Source: Lingula anatina
Lineage: Eukaryota; Brachiopoda; Lingulata; Lingulida; Lingulidae
Reading direction: 5' to 3'
Assembly: GCF_001039355.2 (NCBI RefSeq)
Contig: NW_019775681.1
Coordinates: 115,439-179,438, forward strand
Length of the DNA stretch: 64,000 bases
Made by a program: the position numbers and the translations under genes. Below the pieces are notes generated by a model that saw only the letters and a program-made list of their open reading frames with translations, had not been told where the DNA came from and made no database searches. This document shows, piece by piece, positions 1-11,870 of this stretch (its first letter is position 1; every line of letters begins with the position of its first letter).

Positions 1-28
1 ACCCCCCCCCCCCCCTAAATCCGCTACC
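1..28. repeat. terminal fragment of a short MITE-like repeat
   Basis: The window opens in a run of C followed by CTAAATCCGCTACCG. This resembles the right end of the short element at 10712-10804, where a poly-C run is followed by CTAAATCCACCACTG. It is probably the terminal part of a related small non-autonomous DNA element cut by the window edge. The poly-C length may be unreliable. Confidence 0.45.
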
Positions 29-2794
29 GTTTATAGTGATCAGAGACATATCTGCTGTGCGTTAATTTAAACCGTCCATTGATTGTAGCCTATAGTAGGG
101 CAGAGACCAGGTCAAAGTGATAAGTCAGGTTATCTACTATGACCAAGCTCTGTTATCTTGGTCTTCCACTTATGTCGTCCTTAGTCATTGGTATACATTG
201 CGAAATCGAAGAGATATGTTGAAGAGTTTTCAGTTTATCTTCCTATCTGACAAACCATTCACCACAAAAATTACCCCAATTGTGGACTATAGATACGTGC
301 CAAGGATTGTCCGCACGTAGTCCTGTTTGGCATTTAATTTATCCACCGATAAAAGTAGCAACTATAAAAGCACATATGACAAGACACCCAGGTTAAATAA
401 TGACTATTAATAACGTTTTTTTTTAAATTCGAGTTATATTTATCTTACATTATCTATATTCTACACACGCCCCCCCCCCCCCCCAAAAAAAAAAAATCTT
501 CGGCATCTACGACTAAATCGAAATGACATATGTACATACTGAGTACACACATTAACTAAAAATAAACTATGTACATGAAGGCTGGGAAAAATAATGTTTA
601 TATATTCATCTACACATAATTTTCTCGCCGTGTGACAATAAGACAACGGTTCAACTGCTCTTTGTGCCAAAAAGCCCCGTAGGCTGGGGGAGGTGGCGGG
701 AGGCGTCATAATTAACCGCCAATGTCGACGCACGAGGTCAACTATGAATCCAAGTTTCATCTAGGTTCTTTGTTATTATCTTTCAAACTGGTTCCGTTCA
801 GCTAAGTTACTTTGACAGTTGCTGGTAACAGTCCTGAATGTTGAAAAATCTGTTCAGTTTGGGCATGAAAGGATTCCACTCACCCAAGGCAATTACTAAC
901 CCATGGTTGTTTGGTACATTTGGTACATTTGGTACATTTGGTATGTGCTTATGTTAAATGACAGGATACATAAACCCAATTAGTTCTACGTATTTCGGTT
1001 ATTAAGTCACAAGGCATATCCTTACCTGGTTGTACTGGTAGAATTCGATTCCCAAGATTTCCCTTGTAGTATATAAACCAGTGCTCTGTCTCCCGCCTGA
1101 CTGCAAAGCGCTACCTGAAAATAACATGTGGAATATTGCTTAGCAATTGCTTCCGTTTACCTGTGCGTCCGTTCAATATGAAAGATTAGATTAGCGGCAT
1201 TAAGCTTTTGTGGATCCAAAGGCCTCGCTTGCTTTTCTACAGCAGAACGGTAGTGTTGATGTTTAACGCCACACCGATGCTTCATCTCTATAGTGTACGC
1301 CGGTAGTCTTGTGAACAGTGTTATCTAAATTTACGTGGTGCACTCACCGCAAACTGCAAGCTCCTTAAAGAGATAGCAACTCTTCAAATGTCATTCAAAA
1401 TTCCACAATAAATACATCGTAAACAACATAAAGAAATACAATAAATTCCATTTTACCACCAATACAGCGGTTATCGCAGTTATTATAAAATCTGTGCTTG
1501 CCATCGGACCACGTGGACCTTCATAAATGGCTACCATCTCTTAAGTAATTATTACAAAAACCACACTTTTTAAGAAAACAATCGACTTACTTTGAATGTT
1601 GGAACGGATTCATAAACCATGAGAAAGTTTGGAGAAATTGTCGTTTACCCCAGAAAATTCCGTTTTATGGCACTTTTTCTGCCAAAATGAAGAGTTGCCG
1701 TCCCTTTAATTGCTTTATCCGTCGCCCCGTTACGCACGACGATAAGTTCAAGTTTTATCAGAAAACATATGCAAATCACATTATCCACTATTTAAGAACC
1801 ACCAGCTTGAGTTTTCACTTAAATGCAGTATACACGTGCATATATTATTATATCATTTATATAACTGTCAATAGGGCGTGAACATATGCTTAAAATAAAC
1901 CATTTGGAGGCACAGTGTATATCTATATGCACATCGACGGAGGTATGGGCCAGATATTCGGTGAATAATAAACCAGCTCGCATCCCGCATCCCAGTTGCC
2001 TTATCGCAAACTTCTTATCGCAATTTATGTAAATTGTAGCATATGTCAACAGTAATTATCATGACGACGAGTAATTTTATAAACTGTCTTCACCGACGTA
2101 TGCACCAATGCAGTTAGTGGTTTGGCGAGGAGTAGGCCTACATTTCTTCGCGGTTACCGCAAACACGTGGTATAAATATTGCAGACACGTTTTTACTTCA
2201 GTAATCCACCATTAAAGATGCATACAAAGTCAATTTTTTTCACAAAAACCAACCAAATGCCAGCATATAGTTTCAAGTAGTATAACTAAGAGAATTACCA
2301 AAAGGCATTGTTTAATTTTACCCGAAAATGATGTTTGAACGGATTTTTCTGCTGGCATTCTAAGCTGTATGTCAATGGCTCAGGAAAGTAGGTCAAATTT
2401 ACAACCAAAAATTTAAAGAAAGGAGCAGTCTAAAGGTCTTTTATGGCTGATTGAGTGATCTATTCAGTTTATCCCTTGGCATGTCCAATTTATTTGAGTC
2501 ATATAAGAATCTAGTAGAAGTGGTTTACATGTGTTACTAGGAATCCACGCTCCAGCGATGCTCGGTTCGTATGTACCTTTAACCTTTCATTTATAAAAAG
2601 TCGATGAGATAGTTTGTGACTTCCTTGAGTGTAAGGAGCAAGTGGATTTTCACGGGGGGATAAAATACCCCGAAACCGAATAAAGCTCATACCGGCACTA
2701 TCACATAACTTCTCCGAGAATGTACACATGTAGGCCTATGCCGAGTTGTGTAGGGCATGTAATGAGGAGATGTAGAATAGAGCAACTCGTTGTA
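29..2794. other. non-coding stretch, no gene recognised
   Basis: Only short open frames without recognisable protein character occur on either strand. The stretch holds a poly-C/poly-A tract (about 470-497) and a small tandem repeat of TTTGGTACA at 911-943. I see no RNA gene. Confidence 0.5.
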
Positions 2795-2924
2795 CATCAA
2801 GGAAAATAGCTCCCTATCAGGCATTGAATAGATTCCACGCGGGGATCGCGCAACAAGCTTTCAAGTGGGTCGGCCATATTTGATCCGTGGGTCTGTTAGT
2901 CCGCTGTTCTGTATGCGGCCTTAC
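2795..2924. repeat. partial copy of MITE family 2
   Basis: This stretch, containing GATTCCACGCGGGGATCGCG, AAGCTTTCAAGTGGGT and TTTGATCCG, matches the right half of the element at 4661-4870. Its right end abuts copy A of MITE family 1, so two elements lie next to each other. A further diverged copy lies at about 52520-52605 on the other strand. Confidence 0.6.
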
Positions 2925-3138
2925 ACCCCATTTCCATAGATTAGATCGACCTACTTTAGATCGACCTAACTCCCTGGGGGTTCACGCTAAATAGCTGTCA
3001 GCCGGGCGGACACGAAAGTTAATTACCCCCTTACAGCTTGTAGTAGGCGGGACGGAGATTTAAGTCGGATTATCTGAAAGTAATCTAGTGAGACTCCCCG
3101 CGGGGATAGATCGATCTAAAATCTGTGTGAATAGAGCC
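2925..3138 (+). mobile_element. MITE family 1, copy A
   Basis: About 210 bp with imperfect terminal inverted repeats of roughly 30 bp. The left end reads ACCCCATTTCCATAGATTAG then ATCGACCT; the right end carries GATAGATCGATCTAAAATCT. The conserved interior includes CTCCCTGGGGGTTCACG, AATTACCCCCTTACAGCTT and AGTAATCTAGTGAGACTCCC. Three other copies lie at 12823-13050, 22849-23056 (inverted) and 60582-60783. No coding capacity, as expected for a non-autonomous DNA element. Confidence 0.8.
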
Positions 3139-4660
3139 TAAGAGAGAGAGGTGTGGAGGGGGTAGATCGCCAACGCTATGAACCAGAGCGCGTGATGTTG
3201 AGGGGTCAAAGCACTTCCGTTAACACCTCTTGGAGATAGCGATCAACAACACAACCGCGAGGGAAAAGCTGCCTAGGCTTTGTTTGTCATAAACTAGGAC
3301 TCAGTATCCATATTGGACAATATAGATATTGAGTCGTACATGAAGTTATAAACTAGCCAGTTGCTTTTACCAGTAACCTTACCCTGTTAACTTTCAAATG
3401 GGCAACGAACCCCCTTAACTGACACAAGTTGAAAAAGGACATATATAAATTTTCCTGGCCAAAAGGGCGGTACGTTCGAGCCACCCCCCTCCCACCCCCG
3501 GCTACGATTGTTTCAGTGGGAACGAGACCTTTGCTATGCCAGCCTTTCTACCTGACTTGAGCCGAACAAATAACTCCAGATACTTATTGTTCACCCAGAG
3601 CTCAATGGTGTAGTCAACAATGCAGTCAGTCAAATAGGTGACCTAACCCCGCTATCATTTCAATATTCTATATGAAGACGCAGAAGACTAGAAATTAAAC
3701 TTTAGTGTGTGTGTGTGTGTGTGTGTGTTAACATTTTAATGTACTGTCACATATTTCAATATTCGATTGCATTTTCACTATGAATGTAAAACTTTGACCT
3801 TTTGGTTGTAATTTTAAGTATATAATTGTAGTTATACATTAATCTTTCTTCTCTACCCCTCTCATGCCCTAATCTACCCCCGTTTTATCTAAGCAAACAC
3901 TATACTAGATTTTTAAAAAAGCTGATTTATTGGAAAGGCAATAATGACAATGATCTTGATGTTGTTTTTTTCCTAAAATCTTCAATAATTTGTTTCGTCT
4001 TTAAAACATTATACTTTATGTCGTTATTCGAGTATCAAAAATCAAATGTCGACACTTGATTCCGATAATTAAACTCAGAAGTGTTGACGAGGCCAGAGCA
4101 TCTAGCAGGATATAGGCCCCTACTTGTCAAAACGTGACTTACGAGGGGTGATTGGAAATATTTGAGCTTCTCCCATCATTTGTGGATTTCCATGTTTTTT
4201 CTTATCACGAGAAACCAACATTTCTCATATAAAGAATGACATTATTATGAAATGCCAAGAAAACGATATCCTCACGTATGGGATTGCTAGGAGAAATCAA
4301 GAAGACAGTGCTGCAAATACTGCCATTTGATCTCAGTCACAAGTATCTGCAGTTTTGAGTGATACAGGATCACAGCTTGTTGAATAATATAGGAAAATAA
4401 GAGGAATGCCAAATAAACACTGAATAAAGGTGCAGTAAAGAAGTCTTAGTGAGCTAATTTGTTACGTGTACCTACTTGAAATGACTCGCCACTGTCTTTT
4501 TTGCTAGTACATGTATCATCTTCAACCCCTCGCTATGGAAAACGAACGCCCTGGTTGTGCTTATTACGTGACACCTTTTTAGGGGACTACGACCCTTTCC
4601 TACTTGTATATATGCACCGGTGTTATGAACTTTAATTGGCTATAGCTATGCGACTTATAA
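3139..4660. other. non-coding stretch with a GT microsatellite
   Basis: No coding exon or RNA gene is recognised. A (GT)n microsatellite occupies about 3704-3728. Confidence 0.5.
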
Positions 4661-4870
4661 GGATGTGTTCAGATCAAGTTGGTCAGGGGGCTAACAGGTT
4701 TGCGAATCAAATATGGCCGATGCACTTCAAAGCTTGCCGTATAATTCCTTAATAGATACTGAATAGATAAGATTCCTCGCGGGGATCACGCGGTAAGCTT
4801 TCAGGTGGGTTAACCATGTTTGATCCGCGGATGTGGTATTCCGCGGATCAACTTGCTCTGAATGTGCCCC
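4661..4870. mobile_element. MITE family 2, most complete copy
   Basis: The left end GGATGTGTTCAGATCAAGTTG is an inverted match of the right end CAACTTGCTCTGAATGTGCCCC. Internal inverted pieces are also visible: ATCAAATATGGCC near the left, and CCATGTTTGATCCGCGG plus TCCGCGGATCAACTTG on the right. The whole resembles a foldback-type non-autonomous element of about 210 bp. Related partial copies are at 2795-2924 and about 52520-52605. Confidence 0.65.
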
Positions 4871-5188
4871 TAGCTTCCAACAAAGATGTTCACTCAAGGA
4901 TGTAGGGCCTATATCCCCTCTAGTGTATTTGTGTCATCGGGTAGTCACGCAGGACACATTGTGTGACGGAAAAATGGGTGGGGAGAGGATGTTTTAAAAG
5001 AAATCGTTCTAGGTTTTAAAGTGTGGGATTTTCTACCCAAAATTTATTTATTAAAAAAAATAATTAATGCGAACAGCAATGATAAACGTATCAATGAACC
5101 ATACATTTTGAGTGTGGGAGACTCGCAGGGGTCAAGGGAAGATATGGGCGTGGCTACTGAACCCCAACCCTGTGGTTGAAATCTGTGG
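4871..5188. other. short non-coding stretch before the retroelement
   Basis: Nothing recognisable. It may include the 5' untranslated part of the retroelement fragment that follows. Confidence 0.4.
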
Positions 5189-6037
5189 TTGCTTAAGATC
5201 AAACCGAGTATCACTGGTTTGAGAGATGGCATATTGATGTTCATAGTGTACATATATGTAACACATGAAGGTTCAACTTCTCGAAAGTATTATAATTGCG
5301 ATCTTTATTGTGAGTTAGGAGGAAGTGTTTTGAATCATTCTCAACTGATCACAACTGACATAGTCGGCAGTATGCCTAGTAGACATGTTAACTCGATTTA
5401 TTCTAATAGTCAAATTTCTACTAGTATAGCAAAATGCAAAACGGAGCCAAATTACGTTATATCCTTATTTTCATTATCTTCTTTATCTCCAACACCCGTA
5501 ACTTGCTGCTGGTTACCTCTGGTGACTATTATACTTCTACTGCTCTTAATTTCACGGGAAGTCTACCCAAGCCCCGGTGACTCTCAGTCTTGGAAAGTGG
5601 AAACAATTTTAGTGTCTGCTACTTTTAATAACAGTACAAATTATCTCAATATATACAATCGAAATAATGTGCTAAACAATAGATTGGCCAAAAGTATGTC
5701 TTTTCTTACCGGTACCTTTTTTCCATCCTCTCTGTTTATCTTACCAATAACTCCTGGTCTGCCCTATAAAACTAATTTATGTCTATTGCTCCTAATTTCA
5801 GGCGATATCCACCCAAATCCAGGCCCACATAAACGTCTGCAAAATCGGGTTGAGGAAGTCAATTTTTTGTTTTCAAACATCAGAAGCATCAGTGCGGAAA
5901 ATGGTACAAGATTTGAGGCCTTAATGATCCGAGCCAAACTCCTAAAAGCGTCAATCATCGGCTTATGTGAGGTGGGAAAGTTATCTTCTTATCAGTTAAA
6001 CACTGTCTACAACATCNTTTATGGCACAACCCGGTGA
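5189..6037 (+). mobile_element. N-terminal fragment of a non-LTR retrotransposon with 2A-like motif
   Basis: An open frame (first ATG at 5234) encodes about 270 residues. Hydrophobic stretch LCLLLLISGDIHPNPGP (about 5776-5826) ends in a 2A-like motif; such motifs are established at the N-terminus of some APE-type non-LTR retrotransposons. Downstream, LFSNIRSIS and IIGLCEVG match the first strand-helix-strand of an exonuclease-endonuclease-phosphatase domain (the conserved N and E positions). An upstream segment, LLLLLISREVYPSPGD (about 5533-5580), looks like a diverged second copy of the same hydrophobic/2A module. The frame ends at 6037 close to an ambiguous base (6017), long before the rest of the endonuclease or any reverse transcriptase. 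The copy is therefore truncated or rearranged. Type and identity to a named family cannot be set from this piece. Confidence 0.8.
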
Positions 6038-7068
6038 AAAATCACCCAAGGAGAAGTCAAAAGAAACACATTGTGACAGTGCCTACGCTTTGTGTCTGGT
6101 TTTAAATTTCTTAAAGTATTTTTTCTCTCACTCGGTATAATTTTAATATTATAATGCATTTAATTAAAATTTTAATCCAAGGTTGAGGCAATGCCACGAC
6201 ACGTCAGTTTACTGAATACTCGTTATCAATTTCTTTATCTTGGAAATTTCCCTTTTTTTCAGGATTATTTGACACGTACTAATACTGTTCATATTTGTCG
6301 GTAAACAAGTGCACAGTGCTATACATTAAGAATTTTTATTCATTCATAAATATATTTATGTACAAAATATATCAGAAATTTTAGTATTCACTGAGCTCTT
6401 CAAAGTGAAACAAATAAAGATGAGAATATTGAATTTCAAACTATTATTTACTATATTAACTTAAAATATCTTTTAAGTTAACTCTATACTCAAGCACTCT
6501 ATACTCTATACTCATGAAAGTAGCATCTGTGAGTAAAACCATTTTATTATACACAATTTTATACAAAATTTTACACANCAGTTAGCACCCCGTTTTTGTT
6601 TCCAATTTGTTCAGAGAGCTAAGTCATCGATTTGTTGCTTTAAAATGGTTCGATTCTGTTTTTATCTGATCGCACCGTCTCTAGGGGTGTTAACACGGCT
6701 ATTTTAATGAGATGACAAATATAGGTTTCCAACATTAGATTGTACAAACAAACGCAAGAAATGGTCATTTGGCCAACAAGTTTGCCTTTAAAGAATGAAT
6801 ATCGTAGCGTTCATTGGAACGAAACACACCGATCAAGGGATTTCAAGGCAGTGGAGTCTCTTTTATTTAGAAGGTATATTTGCTGCATTGCATATATTTA
6901 CTATCGATCATAGCGTGACATATAATGCCCTGGTTTGGTCACTTGAAAAACAAACGCAGGAATCGGTAGTTAGAGACACATTGCTTATGGTTTTGACCGG
7001 ATAAAGCTATGTTTATGAAACCACAACATGGGGATAAATTAATCATTCTGAGGTCGTGTTGGAAAGTT
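6038..7068. other. non-coding stretch between retroelement fragment and cyclase gene 1
   Basis: AT-rich, no reverse transcriptase or other coding match seen. An ambiguous base lies at 6578. The right part is the 3' flank of the minus-strand cyclase gene. Confidence 0.5.
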
Positions 7069-7074
7069 TTTATT
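7069..7074 (-). promoter_or_regulatory. candidate poly(A) signal of cyclase gene 1
   Basis: AATAAA on the minus strand, about 150 nt downstream of the stop codon. The surrounding sequence (GAGGTCGTGTTGG, TTTTATTTCAAAC, AATAAAGA) has a clear counterpart at 13291-13335 behind cyclase gene 2. The 3' untranslated region was therefore part of the duplicated unit. Confidence 0.55.
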
Positions 7075-7222
7075 TCAAACAAATAAAGAGTCAGGCGTTT
7101 GAATTTAAATCTTCTATGAATAGAAAGGATTTAATTGAACTATATTAATTTTCACAATAGATGCTACTGCGTAACCTTTTCGTTTAAAATATTTTACATC
7201 AGGATCAGGTATATTTCAAGCA

Positions 7223-9383
7223 TTAGATGCACCTAAAGAAAATCAAGAAAAAAGGCATCATCAGAGCAACAAACATGGACCTTGTGTCAACACCGCTGGA
7301 AACCTGACCGGCAGTGATGGCGCTGTTTTTGATGGCAACTACTCTGGTAGGGGCCCCACTTCCGTCCTTGTACAGCATGTGAAAAACAAAGGCCGTCGTT
7401 CCGGTGTTCGGCAACTTGTCAAGATTGGCCACATTCTCCAGCGCGAGCTTCTTGGCTCCAAGAAAGGCCACGTGCGCTGGAAATGACGTCGTTTGCCCTG
7501 CGTCGTAACTTATGGTGTCACTGCCAATTCCGTTGATATTTCGATTGTTAACCAACCATTTCGCTGCTGCCTCTGAAAATCCTGGGTAGTGAACGAGTGG
7601 CTGTCCTTCATCATTTAACCAATTGGTCCGGTTTGTAGAGCCAAGGTATTTTTCGAAATCGGTAAAAAATTTCCCCCAGCCAGTGTGAAGAAACACCATG
7701 GCGTTGTCGGGTATTCGGCCATTCTCCTTCTCCCAGTCTTCCAAGTCCTGGACGGTAAGGACAGCGTCCGGGTTATTTTCAGCTTTTTTGGATATGTCCA
7801 CTCTGACGGCGGGACCGATGAGAGTGTGCGCAGGAATATCATGGGTTCGCCATGAACCTTTTATGAAGTGCGCAGGCGCGTCAAGATGCGTCCCTGCATG
7901 CTCTGGTGTACAGAATCTGTTCTGTTCCAACCTATAAAATTGGTTTTATATTTCTGATTCATGATTAAGTGCATGAAGTTACTACAAAACTGGTGTTAAT
8001 CTTTAACAACTGAGACAATCTTTCTTTAATAAATGATATACAGGTATATCATGGTAAAAATGACAAAACTTCGTAAAGTTAAGCGCTCAGAAGCGTCCGA
8101 ATGAACACGTGAAAAGATTAAAGTGTTTTAATAGTTATTTTTGCACTTTAACAATGATTATTTTATTTTCAAAATGAAAATTTGAACAAGTGCATGTACC
8201 AATGGCAATATCAATATTAGGACTAGCTACGTACCATACGGTGTTGTTACCAAGATTCACTAACCCCCTGTCAAGAACAAACAACTGGAAAGGATTCCTT
8301 CCTGGCCACATAACCGTCTCATTAGACAGAGCGTAGGTCAAGTCTATGACGTCATCGGGTCCGGGCTTGAACTGGGCTTTCTTGAATGCGACAATTCGCA
8401 CGGGGGCGCCACTGCCGTCTTTGACATTGACTGGAAGTGCTGCGACAGCGTCACCGGTGGTTGCCAGCTTATCTAAGTTTGCGACACTTTCGAGGGAGAA
8501 GATGTTCTTTTCAAGGAGAGGAACGTGGGCCATCATAGTTTTACTGGGGCCTACTGAGGGTCCATCGGTGCCTATTCCAGCTATTTTTTTGTTCGAGGAA
8601 ATCCATTTGGCGGCATCCTCGGAAACAGCGGGAAAGTGAAGGAGAGGATTTCCATTAGCATCTAACCAGCTGTCGGCGCTTCCGTACCCATAATACGCCG
8701 TGCGATTATCATGGTGCTTTCCCCAACCGGTGTAGATAAACACTAAAGCGTTGTCAAGAATGGGTCCATTTTCTTTTTCCCACTTTTGCACGTCCTCTAC
8801 TTGCAGGTTATATTCATTATTCTGAGCTGTCTGAGAAGAAATATCAATGCGAACTGCAGGCCCAAAAAACCTATGAGGTGGGATGTCATGCAAGCGCCAT
8901 TTGCCTTTGCTGAAATGCGCAGGCGCGTCCATGTGGGTGCCTTGATGTTCTTGTCCGCAAAAGTCATTGTCTTCAAACCTAAAAAAAAAATCAATTTGGA
9001 GAAAAGAATTGGCCTAGTTCTATCTTGCTTAGCTTGAAGATATATAATCGTGTCTTGATACACATTTTTAATGAATTATCCCTTATTTACGTATTAACAT
9101 AGCCAGAGCCACGATTTATCTATTTAAATTGCCAAAATCAATAAAAGGCTCACATAGAGTATTCATATTGTTACATATTGTAAATTACCCACCACCCAGC
9201 AGCCATATTAACCGGTCCCCTTGAAATCCGAGTGTAGTTAAACCCTGTTAGTCCTGGCCAATGCAGTGTATCTGGGGTCAGGAGGTACGTCATGTCGATG
9301 ACATCATCAGCCGTGGGGCTCAACTGGGCATACGCGTGCATGACGAAGAGCGCCATAACGACTGCCAATTTGGAAACTTCCAT
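7223..9383 (-). CDS. secreted tandem two-domain cyclase (kynurenine formamidase-like), gene 1
   Basis: Three coding exons on the minus strand: 9383-9193, 8978-8235 and 7931-7223, both introns phase 2, giving 547 residues. The ATG is 6 nt after a good acceptor (TTTCAG), implying a 5' UTR intron. Residues 1-20 form a signal peptide (MEVSKLAVVMALFVMHAYAQ). Two copies of the cyclase fold (Pfam cyclase family, which includes bacterial KynB-type arylformamidase and isatin hydrolase) follow. Each begins with DDVID(M/L)TY and MWPG/HWPG-like sequence and carries the metal-binding signature HxGTHxDxPxH: HQGTHMDAPAH in domain 1, HAGTHLDAPAH in domain 2. Later conserved parts are GTDGPS or GSDTIS, an isolated His (AHV), and ESVANLDKL or ENVANLDKL. 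The C-terminus (SSGVDTRS then a hydrophobic tail) looks like a GPI-anchor signal. Expected activity is metal-dependent hydrolysis of an amide, outside the cell; the substrate is not known. An intron falls at the same place and phase within both domains, which argues for internal duplication. Confidence 0.88.
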
Positions 9384-9536
9384 GATTTTCTGAAATGTAG
9401 AAAATAAAAGTTTATTCTGCAGGTTTATATTTTTTTTCATTTAACATGCTTTCGCTGACTTGACCCATGGAAATAAGTCTTTACTTCTTTTACTTACTTA
9501 AGAGCTTACAAGCCGACAAGATGAGAGCACGCTCTT
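9384..9536. other. upstream flank of cyclase gene 1
   Basis: Contains the predicted 5' UTR intron acceptor (TTTCAG just before the ATG at 9383). No promoter motif is convincing. Confidence 0.4.
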
Positions 9537-9632
9537 CAGCAAACAAAAGAAGTCAACATCTAGTCAACATGAAGCTGCGGAAGGCCTGTCACGTATGCAA
9601 AGCCCTCTCAAGACTTTTTTACAATAAAAGTA

Positions 9633-9693
<61 letters not shown>

Positions 9694-10012
9694 GTTGGAC
9701 TTATATTGACCACCAGTCATCGTGATAAACACCAGGGTTCACGTAAGACCTCGTTGACAGTGTTTGCATGTCGCAGTGTAAAAGAAAAATGAAGACAAAA
9801 CAAGCATTTGTCTTGATCCCTTTACCTCGGACAGCACATGATGAAACTGTTTTGAAAAATTAAACTCTATTTTGTACTTGCTGGTGACAGGCAAACGGTG
9901 GTCTGATGTCATGAAAAAATGTAAAAAAAATTAACACATTTTCCTTGTAAGATTTTAAGTCAAACTTCGTTATTGTGTGTCTGTTTTAATTTTTCAATCT
10001 TCTGCCTTCAGA
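9537..10012. repeat. repeated upstream block, copy 1
   Basis: From CAAACAAAAGAAGTCAACAT to the AAGTCAAACTTCGTTATTG and TTCAATCTTCTGCCTTCAG region, this block is repeated at 11039-11457 at high similarity. A third, more diverged and shorter copy occupies about 11637-11870. A (TA)n run lies inside copy 1 only (9636-9691). The blocks lie in the region between the two cyclase genes, upstream of gene 1. No coding potential is seen. Confidence 0.75.
9636..9691. repeat. (TA)n microsatellite
   Basis: An uninterrupted TA dinucleotide run inside the first copy of the upstream block. The second copy at 11039-11457 lacks it (GTGATAAATGG instead), so it expanded after the duplication. Confidence 0.9.
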
Positions 10013-10711
10013 AAAAAGTCCCACACATCTGTGTATCAGTATCTGTTCATATAGAGGTGAGATGTAAAATATTTGACAGTTAACCTGTAAGGCTAGCCAT
10101 CGGTCAGGAGGACACTGCTATTTATTAAACGTACAGCTTACTTCTTCAACCTTGGACCGTTTTACCCCCTAAAATTTGATTTATTCTCGGCAGAGACTTC
10201 TTTACAGGTAGATCCTATTTGTCATCTTTGCCCAATTCGTAACAGCTGTAGGCTAATTAAGGACCTGTCATAGATAGTGTTACAGAATGGTGTGTCATTT
10301 TCGTGTCGGTAACATTAAATATTCAGTACTGGAACACGGATTTACAGATCGCAATTTCATTAACAGATTAGGACAGAATGTGTTTTTGTTAATAAAGGGA
10401 AAATAAATACACGCGTGCAGTAGTTTAAGTTTTCAGGGATTTTTTTCTTTTGTTATATAAAGGCAGGCCTAACTCGAATTGTTTGCTTTTTAAACTTCAG
10501 GCTCATGCACCCATCCTGTCTTCGCAGTCCATATCATTACCCAGCATTAAGTGAGAAAAGATAATGTAGTACTAGCGGTATGATTTTATCAAATTTTCCA
10601 GTTATTCCATAAGAGATGACGTAATATGCGGATGGTAGTCTTCCTATCCAAGTTTACTTCATGTGTTCATCAAACCTCACCCATAGAATATATACTAACG
10701 CTACTACAACA

Positions 10712-10804
10712 CAGGGGCGGATCCAGGGTTATTTGAAAGGGGGGTTTGCGGATGCAAAGCCGACCCCCCCCCCCCCCCCCGACCCCCATCTAAATCCACC
10801 ACTG
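10712..10804 (+). mobile_element. short MITE-like element with poly-C core
   Basis: About 93 bp from CAGGGGCGGATCCAG to CTAAATCCACCACTG, with short inverted ends and a long poly-C run in the middle. The left end matches the element at 61819-61987 (CAGGGGCGGATTT). It probably belongs to the same broad class of tiny non-autonomous DNA elements. No clear target-site duplication was found. Confidence 0.5.
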
Positions 10805-11038
10805 GTGTCTGCCTATCCAACCGATAATAACTGTAATGGCAGGTTATCAAAAACTGCGATTGAGTTGAAAGGCGACTTTTTAAAGTTTGAAAATACAATT
10901 ATCCTGTACATTTAATCTACACTTTGCCTTATGATAGTGTAGTAGGTCTTTTGCGGCTAGATGACAAGGTGTTGACTTATTTTGTTTACTGAAGAACTTG
11001 CTGTCTAGTGAACAAAAGAATGCCGGGGAAAAGCTATT

Positions 11039-11457
11039 CAGTAAACAAAAGAAGTCAACATCTAGTCACCTAGGTTCAAAGGGCTTATTACGTATGCAAA
11101 GTCCCCTCAAAACTTTTTACTATAAAAGTAGTGATAAATGGTCGGGCTTATATTGACCACCAGTCATCGTGATAAACACCAGGATACACGCAAGGCCTCG
11201 GTGACAGTGTTTGCTTGTCACAATGTAGAAGAAAAATGAAGACAAAACAGAGATTTGTCATGATCCCATTACCTCGGACGGCACATGATGAAACTGTTTT
11301 GATAATTTAAACTCTATTTTGTTCTCGATGGTGACAGGCCAACGGTGGTCTGATGTCAAGAACAAAACATTTTGGCGTTTTTTTTATAAAGTTTAAAGTC
11401 AAACTTCATTATTGTGTGTTTGTTTTATTTTTTCAATAGAAGAATCTTCGGTCTTAA
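11039..11457. repeat. repeated upstream block, copy 2
   Basis: Direct repeat of 9537-10012. Shared strings include TATTGACCACCAGTCATCGT, CATGATGAAACTGTTTTG and ACGGTGGTCTGATGTCA. Confidence 0.75.
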
Positions 11458-11636
11458 GCGAAAAAGAGCTTAAGGGTATTGTTAGCCTTTGCCAAAAACT
11501 CTGTTAACTGCCTGACATACATTCTTTTGGATAACAGCTAAATCTCCAGTGTTCAATGACTTAATTAACATTTACACAAGTCATTTTACGGGTGATGTCA
11601 TGATTGATTTTCGGACTTGACCTTATTTTGTTCTTG

Positions 11637-11870
11637 GTGAGAGGCTAAGGGTGATCTGACATAATGAAAATTAAAGGACATTTTGAAGTATCACATATGT
11701 ATTATTTCTGTAGTTGTGACTCTAGTAACCTAAACTCTACTATTAACCAACACCAAACTGGGAAAGATACTATAGTACTATGAAGCTTAAAGTCGAACGT
11801 CATTAAAATATGCCTGTGTTTCATTTTTTTCAACCTAGGAATATTTGGTTTTAAGAGAAAAATCTCACTT
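11637..11870. repeat. repeated upstream block, diverged copy 3
   Basis: Same order of shorter matches as copies 1 and 2: TTATTTTGTTCTTGGTGA, GGTGATCTGACATAATG, AAAGTCGAACGTCATTA, and TTTTTCAACC with TTGGTTTTAAG. It is clearly older than copy 2. Confidence 0.5.

Noticed and set aside
461-500. Poly-C/poly-A tract as a regulatory element
   Set aside because: Similar homopolymer runs occur at 10767, 48786, 49520 and 62704. They look like common low-complexity tracts or assembly-sensitive runs.
6795-7004. Open frame of 69 codons as a retroelement remnant
   Set aside because: No family motif, no continuity with the upstream retroelement fragment.
9636-9691. (TA)n run as a TATA promoter for cyclase gene 1
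   Set aside because: It is a microsatellite absent from the paralogous block copy, and its distance to the ATG is inconsistent without transcript data.
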